From positions 8,104-72,103 of the forward strand of contig NZ_JOEA01000032.1 of NCBI RefSeq assembly GCF_000719115.1: a stretch of DNA of 64,000 nt, read 5' to 3'. A program made the position numbers and the translations under genes. The DNA comes from Lentzea albidocapillata. Its GTDB lineage: Bacteria > Actinomycetota > Actinomycetes > Mycobacteriales > Pseudonocardiaceae. Positions 34,860 through 45,238 of the stretch are shown here, piece by piece (position 1 is the first letter of the stretch; each line of letters starts with the position of its first letter). The notes below the pieces were generated by a model that saw only the letters and a list, made by a program, of their open reading frames with translations, searched no databases and was not told the origin of the DNA.

Positions 34860-36055
34860 GTGCTGCGCTGGATCACCGCTGGAGAGTCACACGGCCCCGC
34901 CCTCGTCGCCGTCCTGGAGGGCATGCCCGCCGGGGTGGAGGTGACCACCGAGGACCTCGTCGCCCAGCTCGGGCGCCGCAGGCTCGGGTTCGGTCGCTCG
35001 CCGCGCATGGGCTTCGAGCAGGACGAGGTCGAGATCCTCGGCGGTGTCCGCCACGGCAAGACCCAGGGCGGTCCGGTCGCGGTCACGATCGGCAACTCCG
35101 AGTGGCCCAAGTGGCAGACGGTCATGTCGCCGGACCCGGTCGACCCGAGCCTGCTCAAGACGACCGGCCGCAACGAGGCCCTCACCCGCCCGCGTCCCGG
35201 CCACGCCGACCTGCCGGGCATGCAGAAGTTCGGCTTCGACGAGGCCCGTCCGGTGCTGGAGCGCGCCTCCGCGCGTGAGACCGCGGCCCGCACGGCACTG
35301 GGCACGGTCGCCCGGCAGTTCCTGCAGCAGCTGCTCGGCGTGCAGATCGTGAGTCACGTGGTGTCCATCGGCCAGGCCGAGACGCCCGAGGACGCCGCGC
35401 TGCCCACGCCCGACGACCTGGCCGCGATCGACGAGTCGCCGGTGCGGTGCTTCGACCAGCGCGGCACCGACGCGATGGTCGCCGAGGTCGAGGCCGTCAA
35501 GGAGGCCGGTGACACGGTCGGCGGCGTCATCGAGGTGCTCGCCTACGGGTTGCCGCCGGGCCTGGGCTCGCACGTGCACTGGGACCGCCGCCTCGACGCG
35601 CGCCTGGCCGCCGCCCTCATGGGTGTGCAGGCGATGAAGGGCGTGGAGATCGGCGACGGCTTCACCTCGGCGAAGCGCTGGGGTTCACAGGCGCACGACG
35701 AGATCGACCGCGGCAGCGGCCCGGTCGGCGTGACGCGCCGCTCGAACCGCGCCGGTGGCCTCGAGGGCGGCATCACCAACGGCGAGATCCTGCGCGCCCG
35801 CGTGGCGATGAAGCCCATCTCGACCGTGCCGCGCGCACTGTCCACTGTGGATGTCCGCACCGGTGAGCCCGCCGTCGCGATCCACCAGCGTTCGGACGTC
35901 TGCGCCGTGCCGCGCGCCGGTGTGGTGCTGGAGTCCGTGGTGGCGCTGGTGCTGGCCGAGGCCGCGCTGGAGAAGTTCGGCGGCGACTCGCTTCCCGAGA
36001 CGCGCCGTAACGCCCACGCCTACCTCAAGGCGCTGGAAGCCCGCTGGGAGGGCAT

Positions 36056-36059
<4 letters not shown>
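34860..36059 (+). CDS. aroC: Chorismate synthase
   Basis: 399 residues from the GTG at 34860, chosen over GTG 34854 because AAAGGA (34846-34851) is then eight bases away. Signature [21 protein letters not shown] at the start, [35 protein letters not shown], and a C-terminal [13 protein letters not shown]. It uses reduced FMN to make chorismate from EPSP. First gene of aroC-aroK-aroB-aroQ, all overlapping by 4 bp. Confidence 0.96.
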
Positions 36060-38082
<2,023 letters not shown>

Positions 38083-38093
<11 letters not shown>

Positions 38094-38325
38094 CGCGCAC
38101 CGGGTGGCGCATCCAGAGGTTCGTCTCGTCGTAGACCCCCTGGTCGCTCTCCCGGTCGATCTCGACCAGGTCCAGCCCGCCCGCGACGACGTGCAGGCCG
38201 TCCGCGGGTCCACCCTGGAAGTCCTCCATGGACGTCAACGGGTAGGTCGCCTTGAGCGTCGGCCGCACCGGCACGACCACCCGCGCGAGCCCGTCGGCCG
38301 CGGCCCGTCGCGCAGGCCGGTGAGC
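38083..38325 (-). pseudogene. Remnant of a GNAT-type acetyltransferase (C-terminal part, internally deleted)
   Basis: The minus frame reads ARVVVPVRPTLKATYPLTSMEDF and then jumps to a C-terminal EIDRESDQGVYDETNLWMRHPV. In the acetyltransferase family this resembles, these two blocks are separated by roughly fifty residues, so an internal deletion is inferred. There is no plausible start or acetyl-CoA domain upstream. Recognition is from memory of the family, hence moderate confidence. Confidence 0.45.
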
Positions 38326-38448
38326 CCTGCGCAGGCCTCGCTGCGGGGCGGCGAAACGTCGACTCTGCCCGACGGCGGGTACGACGGCGCGCTGGTCGCG
38401 GCGGTCACCTCTGCCGCTGATCAGTTCGTTGACACGTAAGGGAAACCG

Positions 38449-38826
38449 TTGCTACACCACGTGGAACTGTGGGTCCCGGACCTGGCCCGCGCCGAGGCCG
38501 CGTTCGGATGGGTCCTCACCGAACTCGGCTGGACCGAATACCAGCGCTGGACCGCCGGGGTCAGCTGGAAACTCGGCGAGACCTACGTCGTGGTCGAGCA
38601 GTCCCCGGCCATGACCGGTCCACACGATCGGATGAAGGCGGGCCTGAACCACCTCGCCCTGCACGCCGGAACCCGGGAGAACGTCGACCGGCTGACCCGG
38701 GAATCCGAGGCGAACGGCTGGCGGCTCATGTTCGCGGACAGGCATCCTCACGCGGGCGGTCCGGATCACTACGCGGCGTTCCTGGAGAACGAGGACGGCT
38801 TCGAAATCGAGCTGGTAGGCGTCTGA
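38449..38826 (+). CDS. VOC-family (glyoxalase/bleomycin-resistance fold) protein
   Basis: 125 residues, TTG start. One VOC module in two halves: LLHHVELWVPDLARAEAAFGWVLTELG with a metal-type His/Glu at the start, and GLNHLALHAGTRENVDRL with HPHAGGPDHYAAFLENEDGFEIELV at the end. Such proteins bind metals and small molecules (dioxygenases, isomerases, antibiotic-binding proteins). Function unknown. Flanked by gene remnants. Confidence 0.75.
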   Translation: MLHHVELWVPDLARAEAAFGWVLTELGWTEYQRWTAGVSWKLGETYVVVEQSPAMTGPHDRMKAGLNHLALHAGTRENVDRLTRESEANGWRLMFADRHPHAGGPDHYAAFLENEDGFEIELVGV

Positions 38827-38931
38827 ACGTGTAAAGATGCCGATCGACGGCGAGCGCGGAACGGCTGTCCGATCAGGGCCTGCAGGCGAAGTGGTGGACG
38901 TTCAGCACCTCGGCGCGCTACCTGCTCACGG

Positions 38932-39342
38932 TCAGCTCCGCGGACTAGCCGGGTCCTTCTTCGCGAGGAACCCGCCCAGCAGCATCCCGAGCCCGGCGGG
39001 CGCGAGCACGAGCAACGCCGTGAAGGCCGCTCCACCGGTCAGCGCCACCCACAGCGCCTCCTGCCCGGTCTGGTCGACCAGCAACGCCGACCCGATCACG
39101 CCCAGCGCACCCGCGAACGGGCCCGCGATCAGCGACGCGATGAACCACTGCATGCCGCGCCCGTCCAGTTCGCGCAACGCGTCGACGGCGCCCCAGAGGA
39201 CCGCGGCGACGATCAGGAGGCCCAGAGCGATCGGCCGGATCGACGAGGCCTCGGGGCTGCGCACGCCCACAGCCGCCACGCCGGTCTGCACGGCTCCATG
39301 CAGGAGCCCCATCCACAACGCACGGACGAACCAAGGACGCAT
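38932..39342 (-). CDS. Four-helix small membrane protein (B-4DMT-type)
   Basis: 136 residues with four hydrophobic segments (about 10-27, 36-54, 66-88, 100-124) and a Lys/Asp C-terminus. It resembles actinobacterial four-TM proteins annotated as B-4DMT transporters. There is no functional evidence. Its 3' end overlaps the tail of a gene remnant on the other strand. Confidence 0.7.
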   Translation of the reverse strand: MRPWFVRALWMGLLHGAVQTGVAAVGVRSPEASSIRPIALGLLIVAAVLWGAVDALRELDGRGMQWFIASLIAGPFAGALGVIGSALLVDQTGQEALWVALTGGAAFTALLVLAPAGLGMLLGGFLAKKDPASPRS

Positions 39343-39377
39343 GCGGACAGCTTAGGACTGGCCGTACGCTGCGAGAC

Positions 39378-40454
39378 ATGTCGTCGTACGCCGCACGCCG
39401 AAACGCACTGCGCCAAGCGCTCCAGGCCACGAACCTGGACGCGCTCCTCGTGACGAACCTGCTGAACGTCCGGTATCTGACCGGGTTCACCGGATCGAAC
39501 GCCGCCGTCCTGATCGGCGCGAGCGGTGACGACACCTCGGTGTTCTGCACCGACGGCCGTTATCTCACCCAGTCGGCGAAGCAGGTGCCGGACCTGGAAC
39601 GGCTGATCGACCGGCCGTGCGACACCGCGCTCGCGAGCAGGGCGAAGGGCAGGCTCGGGTTCGAGAGCCATCACGTCACGGTCGACGGCCTGGACGAAAT
39701 GACGGCGGCCGCCGTCAAGGCGGAGCTGCACAAGGCCGGTGGCCTGGTCGAGAAGCTGCGGCTGGTCAAGGACGAGGTCGAGATCGAGGCGCTGCGGATG
39801 GCGTGCGCGGCGGCGGACCGCGCGCTCGCGGCGTTGATCGGGCACGGCGGTCTGCGAGCCGGCCGCACCGAACGCGAGGTCGCGCGCGAACTGGAGAGCC
39901 GCATGCTCGACCACGGCGCCGAGGGGCCGTCGTTCTCCTCGATCGTGGCGTTCGGCGCGAACTCGGCCGTGCCCCACCACTCGCCGACGGACGCGACGCT
40001 GCACCCCGGCGACCTCATCAAGCTCGACTTCGGCGCGCTGGTCGACGGCTACCACTCCGACATGACCCGCACGCTCGTGCTCGGCAAGCCCGCGGACTGG
40101 CAGCGCGACCTGTACGACCTGGTCGCGCGCTCGCAGGCGGCGGGCCGCCACGCGCTCGAGCCGGGCGTGAAGGTGAGCGACGTCGACCACGCGTCACGCG
40201 AGGTGATCGAGAAGGCCGGGCACGGGAGCGAGTTCCTGCACGGCCTCGGTCACGGGGTCGGGCTGGAGATCCACGAGGCACCGGCGTTGTCGAAGGCAGG
40301 TGCCGGTACACTTTCGGCCGGTATGGCGGTCACCGTCGAGCCCGGCGTCTACTTGTCGGGGCGGGGCGGGGTCCGCATCGAGGACACCCTCGTGGTCCGC
40401 GAAAGCGGACCGGAGCTCCTCACCCTGACCACGAAGGAACTCGTGGTCGTCTGA
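39378..40454 (+). CDS. pepQ: M24-family aminopeptidase P / Xaa-Pro dipeptidase
   Basis: 358 residues. N-terminal creatinase-like domain (LLVTNLLNVRYLTGFTGSNA) and pita-bread catalytic domain with the five metal ligands: KLDFGALVDGYHSDMTRT (two Asp), HGLGHGVGLEIHEAP (His), VEPGVYLSGRGG (Glu) and GVRIEDTLVV (Glu). It cleaves N-terminal residues before proline. 33 bp ahead of efp, the conserved actinobacterial order. Confidence 0.88.
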   Translation: MSSYAARRNALRQALQATNLDALLVTNLLNVRYLTGFTGSNAAVLIGASGDDTSVFCTDGRYLTQSAKQVPDLERLIDRPCDTALASRAKGRLGFESHHVTVDGLDEMTAAAVKAELHKAGGLVEKLRLVKDEVEIEALRMACAAADRALAALIGHGGLRAGRTEREVARELESRMLDHGAEGPSFSSIVAFGANSAVPHHSPTDATLHPGDLIKLDFGALVDGYHSDMTRTLVLGKPADWQRDLYDLVARSQAAGRHALEPGVKVSDVDHASREVIEKAGHGSEFLHGLGHGVGLEIHEAPALSKAGAGTLSAGMAVTVEPGVYLSGRGGVRIEDTLVVRESGPELLTLTTKELVVV

Positions 40455-40487
40455 CACCCCCGTCCTACACAGGAGAGAAATCCCACC

Positions 40488-41057
40488 GTGGCCACCACGA
40501 ACGACCTGAAGAACGGCCTGGTGCTGAACCTCGACGGCCAGCTCTGGACCGTCACCGCGTTCCAGCACGTCAAGCCCGGCAAGGGTGGCGCCTTCGTACG
40601 CACGACCCTCAAGCACGTGCTGACCGGGAAGGTCGTCGACAAGACCTTCAACGCGGGCACCAAGGTCGAGACCGCCACCGTGGACAAGCGCGGCATGACC
40701 TACCTGTACAAGGAAGGCACCGACTTCATCTTCATGGACGGTGACACCTACGACCAGATCCCGGTTCCGGCCGAGACCGTCGGTGACGCCGCGGACTACA
40801 TGCTGGAGAACCAGGAAGCGATGGTCGCCACGCACGAGGGCGTCCCGCTGTTCATCGAGCTCCCGACGTCGGTCGAGCTCGTCATCGAGCACACCGACCC
40901 CGGCCTGCAGGGCGACCGCTCCACCGGTGGTACCAAGCCCGCCCGCCTCGAGACCGGTGCCGAGATCCAGGTCCCGCTGTTCGTCACGACCGGTGAGAAG
41001 ATCAAGGTCGACACCCGCGACGGCCGCTACCTCGGCCGCATCAGCGACAAGTCCTGA
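40488..41057 (+). CDS. efp: Elongation factor P
   Basis: 189 residues, three beta-barrel domains. The tip loop reads [16 protein letters not shown] with the conserved Lys at its apex, and the C-terminal domain has [34 protein letters not shown] relieves ribosome stalling at polyproline. GTG start with AGGAGA upstream; overlaps nusB by one base. Confidence 0.96.
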   Translation: MATTNDLKNGLVLNLDGQLWTVTAFQHVKPGKGGAFVRTTLKHVLTGKVVDKTFNAGTKVETATVDKRGMTYLYKEGTDFIFMDGDTYDQIPVPAETVGDAADYMLENQEAMVATHEGVPLFIELPTSVELVIEHTDPGLQGDRSTGGTKPARLETGAEIQVPLFVTTGEKIKVDTRDGRYLGRISDKS

Positions 41058-41476
41058 TGGGTGCTCGGAGCAAGGCCCGCAAGCGCGCGGTCGACTTCCT
41101 CTACGAGGCCGACCTGCTGGGCAGCGACGCAGTGACGCTGCTGGCTTCGCGCGTCGGGTCCCCTGACGTCCCGCCGGTGAACGACTACACCGTCACGCTG
41201 GTCGAGGGTGTCACCGCGAACCGCTCGCGCATCGACGACCTCATCTCGGAGCACGCCGAGGGCTGGACTCTGCAGCGCATGCCCGCGGTCGACCGCGCGA
41301 TCCTGCGCCTCGGCCTGTACGAGCTGCTGTGGGCGGCCGACGTGCCGGACGCGGTCGCCATCGACGAGGCCGTGGAGCTGGCCAAGGGCCTGTCCACGGA
41401 CGACTCGCCGCGGTTCGTGAACGGTGTGCTCGGCCGGATCGCGGTCATCGCGGACCAGCTGCGCGCCGTCCTGTAG
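41057..41476 (+). CDS. nusB: Transcription antitermination factor NusB
   Basis: 139 residues. Opening ARSKARKRAVDFLYEADLLG is the RNA-binding Arg-rich helix, with DRAILRLGLYELLWAADVPDAVAIDEAVELAKGLSTDDSPRFVNGVLG as the C-terminal signature. It acts in rRNA transcription antitermination. Followed by a strong terminator. Confidence 0.95.
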   Translation: MGARSKARKRAVDFLYEADLLGSDAVTLLASRVGSPDVPPVNDYTVTLVEGVTANRSRIDDLISEHAEGWTLQRMPAVDRAILRLGLYELLWAADVPDAVAIDEAVELAKGLSTDDSPRFVNGVLGRIAVIADQLRAVL

Positions 41477-41488
41477 TTCTGCTTCCGA

Positions 41489-41520
41489 GGGGGCCACGTT
41501 CAACGGTGAACGTGGCCCCC
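41489..41520. terminator. Bidirectional hairpin terminator after nusB
   Basis: Perfect 14-bp arms (gggggccacgttca / tgaacgtggccccc) with a 4-nt loop and tt on the + side, between the convergent nusB and HD-domain genes. Confidence 0.9.
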
Positions 41521-41527
41521 TTCGGCG

Positions 41528-42157
41528 TCAGTGCCGGGCCCAGCCGCGCCGCTCGCCCTCGTCGATCAGGTGCAGCGCCGCCTGCCACAGCGTCGTCGAG
41601 CCCTCGCCGATCACGGCCTTGCGAGCGCGCACGTCCTGCGCCTTCACGCCCGGCGTCCGCCAGGTCCCGCCCTTCGCCATCCAGTTGAGCAGCAACGGTT
41701 GCAGCCGGTCCATGGCCTTCGCGAACCGCGCCTCCGGCGTCTCACGCGCCTCGAACTCGTCCCACAACGCCCGCATCGCGCGGCCCGCGTCCTCGGGCAG
41801 GATGCCGAACAGCCGGTCGGCGGCGGCTTCCTCGCGTTCCTGCTGGCTCTCGCCCAGCGCGGTGTCGTAGATCGGCGTGTCACCCGCGTAGATCTCGACG
41901 AGGTCGTGCACCACCACGAGCTTCATCGTGTGGCCGACGTCGATCGGTTCGTCGGCGTACTCCGCGAGCGTCATCACCATCAGCGCGAGGTGCCACGAAT
42001 GCTCCGCGTCGTTCTCGCGCCTGTCCGCCGCCGCGAGAGGGGACGCGCGCAGCACGGTCTTGAGCCGGTCGACCTCGATGAGGAACGTGAGGTGCTCGCG
42101 CAGCCGGGAGTCCACACCGGACGGCAACGGGTTCTGATCAGCGAGAAGTCCTGTCAC
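41528..42157 (-). CDS. HD-domain phosphohydrolase (YfbR/HDDC2-like)
   Basis: 209 residues. HD superfamily metal ligands: RRENDAEHSWHLALM (His), VVVHDLVEIYAGD (HD), followed by a helical C-terminus. Members are nucleotidases acting on deoxynucleoside monophosphates or related compounds. Substrate not determinable. It ends at the nusB terminator. Confidence 0.82.
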   Translation of the reverse strand: MTGLLADQNPLPSGVDSRLREHLTFLIEVDRLKTVLRASPLAAADRRENDAEHSWHLALMVMTLAEYADEPIDVGHTMKLVVVHDLVEIYAGDTPIYDTALGESQQEREEAAADRLFGILPEDAGRAMRALWDEFEARETPEARFAKAMDRLQPLLLNWMAKGGTWRTPGVKAQDVRARKAVIGEGSTTLWQAALHLIDEGERRGWARH

Positions 42158-42169
42158 GTTGCCAGGACA

Positions 42170-42897
42170 CTACCGCTCGGCCAGGAACTCCTCCCACGTG
42201 CGGGTGCCGCGGTCGCCGTCCAGCGCCAGGTTCCGCCCGCCGCGATACGCCTTCCCGGCCTGGCCCGGCAGCCGCACCGGCACCGTGAGCCGGCGCTTGC
42301 CCGCGACGGTCAGGTAGTCGCGCACGAGTTCCCGGAGATCGAAATCGGCGGGCCCGGCGAGGTCGGGCACCCGGCCGGCGGGCTGTCCCAGCGCCAGACC
42401 GGCGATCCGTGCGGCCACGTCGCGTGCGTCCACCGGCTGCAGCCGCATCCCCGGCACCGGCACGACCGGGAGCTTCGCGAGGCCGCGCACCATCGTCAGC
42501 GTCAGGTCGTGGAACTGGGCCGCGCGCAGGACCGTGAACGGGATGCCCGATGCCTCGACCGCCTCCTCGCACGCGTGCTTGGTGCGCAACCAGGCCAGCG
42601 GCACGGTGTCGGCGCCGATCACCGAGATGTACACGAAGTGCCGGACGCCCCGGCAGGCCGCGAGCAGGTTGCGGGTCGCGACGTCGTCGCCCTTCTGCCC
42701 ACCGGCGAGGTGCACCACGACGTCCCACCGGCGAGGTGCACCACGACGTCCGCCTCGATCGGCGGGACGTCACCGAGCAGGTCGCAGGCGATGTCGCCGT
42801 GCCTGCTCAGCACCACCACGTCCGCTCCGGCCTCGCGCAACAGCGGAACCACGTGCCTGCCGAGTGTGCCGGTGCCACCGGTCACGAGGATCTTCAC
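42170..42897 (-). pseudogene. NAD(P)H-binding epimerase/NmrA-like gene, frameshifted by a 26-bp tandem duplication
   Basis: Start GTG 42897 with GGGAGGG upstream. The first 57 residues read MKILVTGGTGTLGRHVVPLL (Rossmann GxxGxxG) to ADVVVHLAGG. The frame is then lost because the 26 bases at 42698-42723 are repeated exactly at 42724-42749. As sequenced the product stops at 42619 (92 residues). Removing one copy restores a 233-residue protein continuing QKGDDVATRNLLAACRG, FVYISVIGAD and PFTVLRAAQFHD to a stop at 42170. It is divergent from an ECF41 sigma factor, whose typical targets include such epimerases. Confidence 0.88.
42698..42749. repeat. Perfect 26-bp direct tandem duplication
   Basis: Two identical head-to-tail copies, 42698-42723 and 42724-42749 (each starts cccaccggcg and ends cacgacgt). 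The unit is not a multiple of three, so it shifts the frame of the epimerase-like gene. Confidence 0.97.
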
Positions 42898-42929
42898 GAT
42901 TACCCTCCCGAATGAGTCGTCGCCCTCTC

Positions 42930-42956
42930 GACCCGGCGGCGCCGGGGAACGTGACA
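42930..42956 (-). promoter_or_regulatory. Candidate ECF41-type promoter
   Basis: On the minus strand, TGTCACG (-35) and GGTC (-10) are separated by about 17 bases, 30-60 bp ahead of the epimerase-like start. The ECF41 consensus is TGTCACA-N16..18-CGTC, so there is one mismatch in each element. Confidence 0.5.
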
Positions 42957-42984
42957 GGGTGTGCGCCAGGCCACAGGGGGAGCT

Positions 42985-43803
42985 TTGATCGCGCAGTTCG
43001 AGCAGGAGCGCACGCGCTTGCGCGCCATCGCCCACCGCATGCTGGGGTCGTTCGCCGAGGCCGACGACGCGCTGCAGGACGCCTGGCTGCGCGTCGAACG
43101 CGCCGACACGGCAGAGATCGAGAACCCGGCCGCGTGGCTCACGACCGTCGTCGGGCGGGTGTGCCTGAACATGCTGCGCGACCGGCGGGAGCACGCGTTC
43201 GAGATGCCCGACCCCGTGATCGAGATGGGGGAGGAGCCCGAGCAGCAGGCCGTCGCGAAGGACCAGGTCGGGCTCGCGATGCTGATCGTGCTCGACTCGC
43301 TCAAGCCCGACGAGCGGCTGGCGTTCGTGCTGCACGACATGTTCGCCGTGCCGTTCGACGACATCGCGCCGTTGATCGACAAGACCCCGGCGACGGCCCG
43401 GCAGCTGGCGTCCCGCGCCCGCAAGCGCGTGCAGGACCGGCCTCAGCCGAACGTCGACCTGCCGAAACAGCGCGAGGTGGTGCAGGCGTTCCTCAGGGCG
43501 TCCCGTGAAGGTGACCTGGAAGGCCTGGTCGCGGTGCTGCACCCGGACGTCGTGCTGCGCGCGGGCGCACTGGAGGTCATCGGCGGACGTACCGTCGCCG
43601 GCCGGGCCAGCCTGTTCCGCAAGTACGCGGCGATGGCGGCCGTCGAGTTCGCGGTCATCGGCGGCGAGGCCGGCTTCGTCACGCGGGTGGACGGCGTGCC
43701 GTTCTCGATCATGGCCTTCACCGTGCGCGACGGGCAGATCGCCGCGATCCACGTGATCCAGGACCGGGAGCACCTCCGCAGGCTGGTCGCGCCGCGGTCG
43801 TGA
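42985..43803 (+). CDS. ECF41-type RNA polymerase sigma factor (SigJ-like) with SnoaL-like C-terminal domain
   Basis: 272 residues from the TTG at 42985, which has GGGGGAG at 42976-42982; GTG 42961 is open but lacks a site. Sigma region 2 (ERTRLRAIAHRMLGSFAEADDALQDAWLR) and region 4 (VLDSLKPDERLAFVLHDMFAVPFDDIAPLIDKTPATARQLASRARKRV). These are followed by the SnoaL-like extension (REVVQAFLRASREGDLEGLVAVLHPDVVLRAG) that regulates activity in ECF41 factors in place of an anti-sigma protein. The divergent epimerase-like pseudogene is the expected target. Confidence 0.9.
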   Translation: MIAQFEQERTRLRAIAHRMLGSFAEADDALQDAWLRVERADTAEIENPAAWLTTVVGRVCLNMLRDRREHAFEMPDPVIEMGEEPEQQAVAKDQVGLAMLIVLDSLKPDERLAFVLHDMFAVPFDDIAPLIDKTPATARQLASRARKRVQDRPQPNVDLPKQREVVQAFLRASREGDLEGLVAVLHPDVVLRAGALEVIGGRTVAGRASLFRKYAAMAAVEFAVIGGEAGFVTRVDGVPFSIMAFTVRDGQIAAIHVIQDREHLRRLVAPRS

Positions 43804-43841
43804 GACCCGGTGGTCACGCTGGGTGGCTCCGCCCGAAAAGC

Positions 43842-43899
43842 AGCAGTGGCTCGCCCGACGTCCTCAGGGCGACTGGCAGGACGTCAGGGAGCCACTGCT
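43842..43899. terminator. Long bidirectional hairpin terminator
   Basis: Outer 11-bp arms (agcagtggctc / gagccactgct), a small internal loop, inner 8-bp arms (gacgtcct / aggacgtc) and a 13-nt loop, between the convergent sigma factor and bldD. Confidence 0.8.
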
Positions 43900-43918
43900 C
43901 CGGAAGTGGAAAAGGAGT

Positions 43919-44407
43919 TCAGTCTTCCTTCGCGGGACGGGCCTCGGGAGGCAGCACACCCCAGTCGATCAGCTGCTCGGTGAGCTCGCCCGGCGTCATG
44001 TCGTAGATGATCGCGAGCGAACGCAGGTCCTCGGTGCGGATGGAGAGGACCTTGCCGTTGTAGTCACCGCGCTGCGACTGGATGGTCGCGGCGTAGCGAG
44101 CCAGCGGGCCGACCTTCTCGACCGGCAGTTGCTGCAGCCGTTCGAGGTTGATCACGATCTTGGTGGCCGGCTCGGCACCGGAGGGCACGCGGCCCTCGGG
44201 CAGCAGCTCGGCGACGGGAACCCCGTAGAAGTCGGCCAGCTCGGCCAGCTTCTGCACGGTCACCGCGCGGTCACCGCGCTCGTAGGAGCCGACGACCACG
44301 GCCTTCCAGCGACCGCCGGACTTCTGCTCGACGCCGTGCAGGGACAAACCCTGCTGCTGGCGGATAGCGCGGAGCTTGGCCCCCAACGCCTTGGCGTAGT
44401 CGCCCAT
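43919..44407 (-). CDS. bldD: Developmental regulator BldD
   Basis: 162 residues. N-terminal Xre-type helix-turn-helix (AKLRAIRQQQGLSLHGVEQKS..WKAVVVGSYERGDRAVTVQKLAELADFYGV), nearly identical to Streptomyces BldD. The C-terminal domain keeps the cyclic-di-GMP signature RGD-X8-RxxD (RGD at 113-115, R124 to D127). BldD-(c-di-GMP) represses sporulation genes during vegetative growth. A BldD box lies 65 bp upstream of the start, consistent with the known autoregulation. Confidence 0.93.
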   Translation of the reverse strand: MGDYAKALGAKLRAIRQQQGLSLHGVEQKSGGRWKAVVVGSYERGDRAVTVQKLAELADFYGVPVAELLPEGRVPSGAEPATKIVINLERLQQLPVEKVGPLARYAATIQSQRGDYNGKVLSIRTEDLRSLAIIYDMTPGELTEQLIDWGVLPPEARPAKED

Positions 44408-44471
44408 GTGGCGGTTCTCCGTTCATTCGCCCCGTCAGCAGTACACGCGTGCCGCCGGGGAGGCTTAGATC

Positions 44472-44486
44472 GATACGCAGAGTAAT
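44472..44486. promoter_or_regulatory. BldD box in the bldD promoter
   Basis: gatacgcagagtaat matches the described BldD consensus nTnACnC(A/T)GnGTnAn at every fixed position except one (A for the first T). It overlaps a perfect 15-bp palindrome, gagtaatgattactc, at 44480-44494. Confidence 0.65.
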
Positions 44487-44620
44487 GATTACTCGCCGTG
44501 GTCGGCAGGTCAAGCTGATCTCGGGGAGAGACGCGCGCCACGCCTGGCCTACCACTCGGATGGTTGACCGTCCGTAGGTGATACGGTGCAGGTCAGCCTA
44601 GTTGTTACCAGGTGTCCGAC

Positions 44621-44658
44621 GTCCTTTAAGGACCCGTCCAGTGAGGCGGGGAAGGAGG
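44621..44658 (+). promoter_or_regulatory. PyrR-responsive leader element of the pyr operon
   Basis: gtcctt-t-aaggac hairpin (44621-44633) followed by ccgtCCAGTGAGGCggg, which matches the PyrR-binding loop pattern CCAGAGAGGC, and the ribosome site AAGGAGG (44652-44658) seven bases before the pyrR GTG. Because the element abuts the ribosome site, control of translation initiation by UMP-bound PyrR is likely, as proposed for mycobacteria. Confidence 0.65.
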
Positions 44659-44665
44659 TCCAGCC

Positions 44666-45238
44666 GTGGCGTCACGTCAACGTGGCGCGACGGATCCGGC
44701 CGGGGATCGCGAGATTCTTTCGGCCGGTGACGTCGCGCGCACTGTCGCCCGAATGGCCCATCAGATCATCGAGAAGACCGCTCTCGATGCACCCAGCGCA
44801 CCCGACGTCGTCTTGATGGGTATTCCCAGCCGGGGAGCCCCCCTCGCACGACGTCTAGCCGCTAAGATCGCCGAATTTTCCGGCCGGACGGTGCACGAGG
44901 GCACGCTCGACATCACCCTCTACCGCGACGACCTGCGCAGAGGCCCCACGCGGCCCCTGGAGGCGACGAAGCTGCCCGAGGGCGGCATCGACGACAGGCT
45001 GGTCGTGCTCGTGGACGACGTGCTGTTCTCCGGCCGCACCATCCGCTCCGCCCTCGACGCCCTGCGCGACCACGGCCGGCCCCGCGCCGTCCAGCTCGCC
45101 GTGCTGGTCGACCGAGGCCACCGCGAGCTGCCGATCCGCGCGGACTACGTGGGCAAGAACCTGCCGACGTCCAAGACCGAGGACGTCGTCGTGATGCTGG
45201 AAGAGTTCGACGGTCGCGACGGAGTGGTGCTGAAGTGA
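44666..45238 (+). CDS. pyrR: Bifunctional pyr operon regulator / uracil phosphoribosyltransferase PyrR
   Basis: 190 residues. Phosphoribosyltransferase fold with [19 protein letters not shown], and the PRPP loop [18 protein letters not shown]. It binds the operon leader RNA when UMP is high. First gene of a tightly overlapping pyrimidine operon; overlaps pyrB by 4 bp. Confidence 0.94.
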   Translation: MASRQRGATDPAGDREILSAGDVARTVARMAHQIIEKTALDAPSAPDVVLMGIPSRGAPLARRLAAKIAEFSGRTVHEGTLDITLYRDDLRRGPTRPLEATKLPEGGIDDRLVVLVDDVLFSGRTIRSALDALRDHGRPRAVQLAVLVDRGHRELPIRADYVGKNLPTSKTEDVVVMLEEFDGRDGVVLK

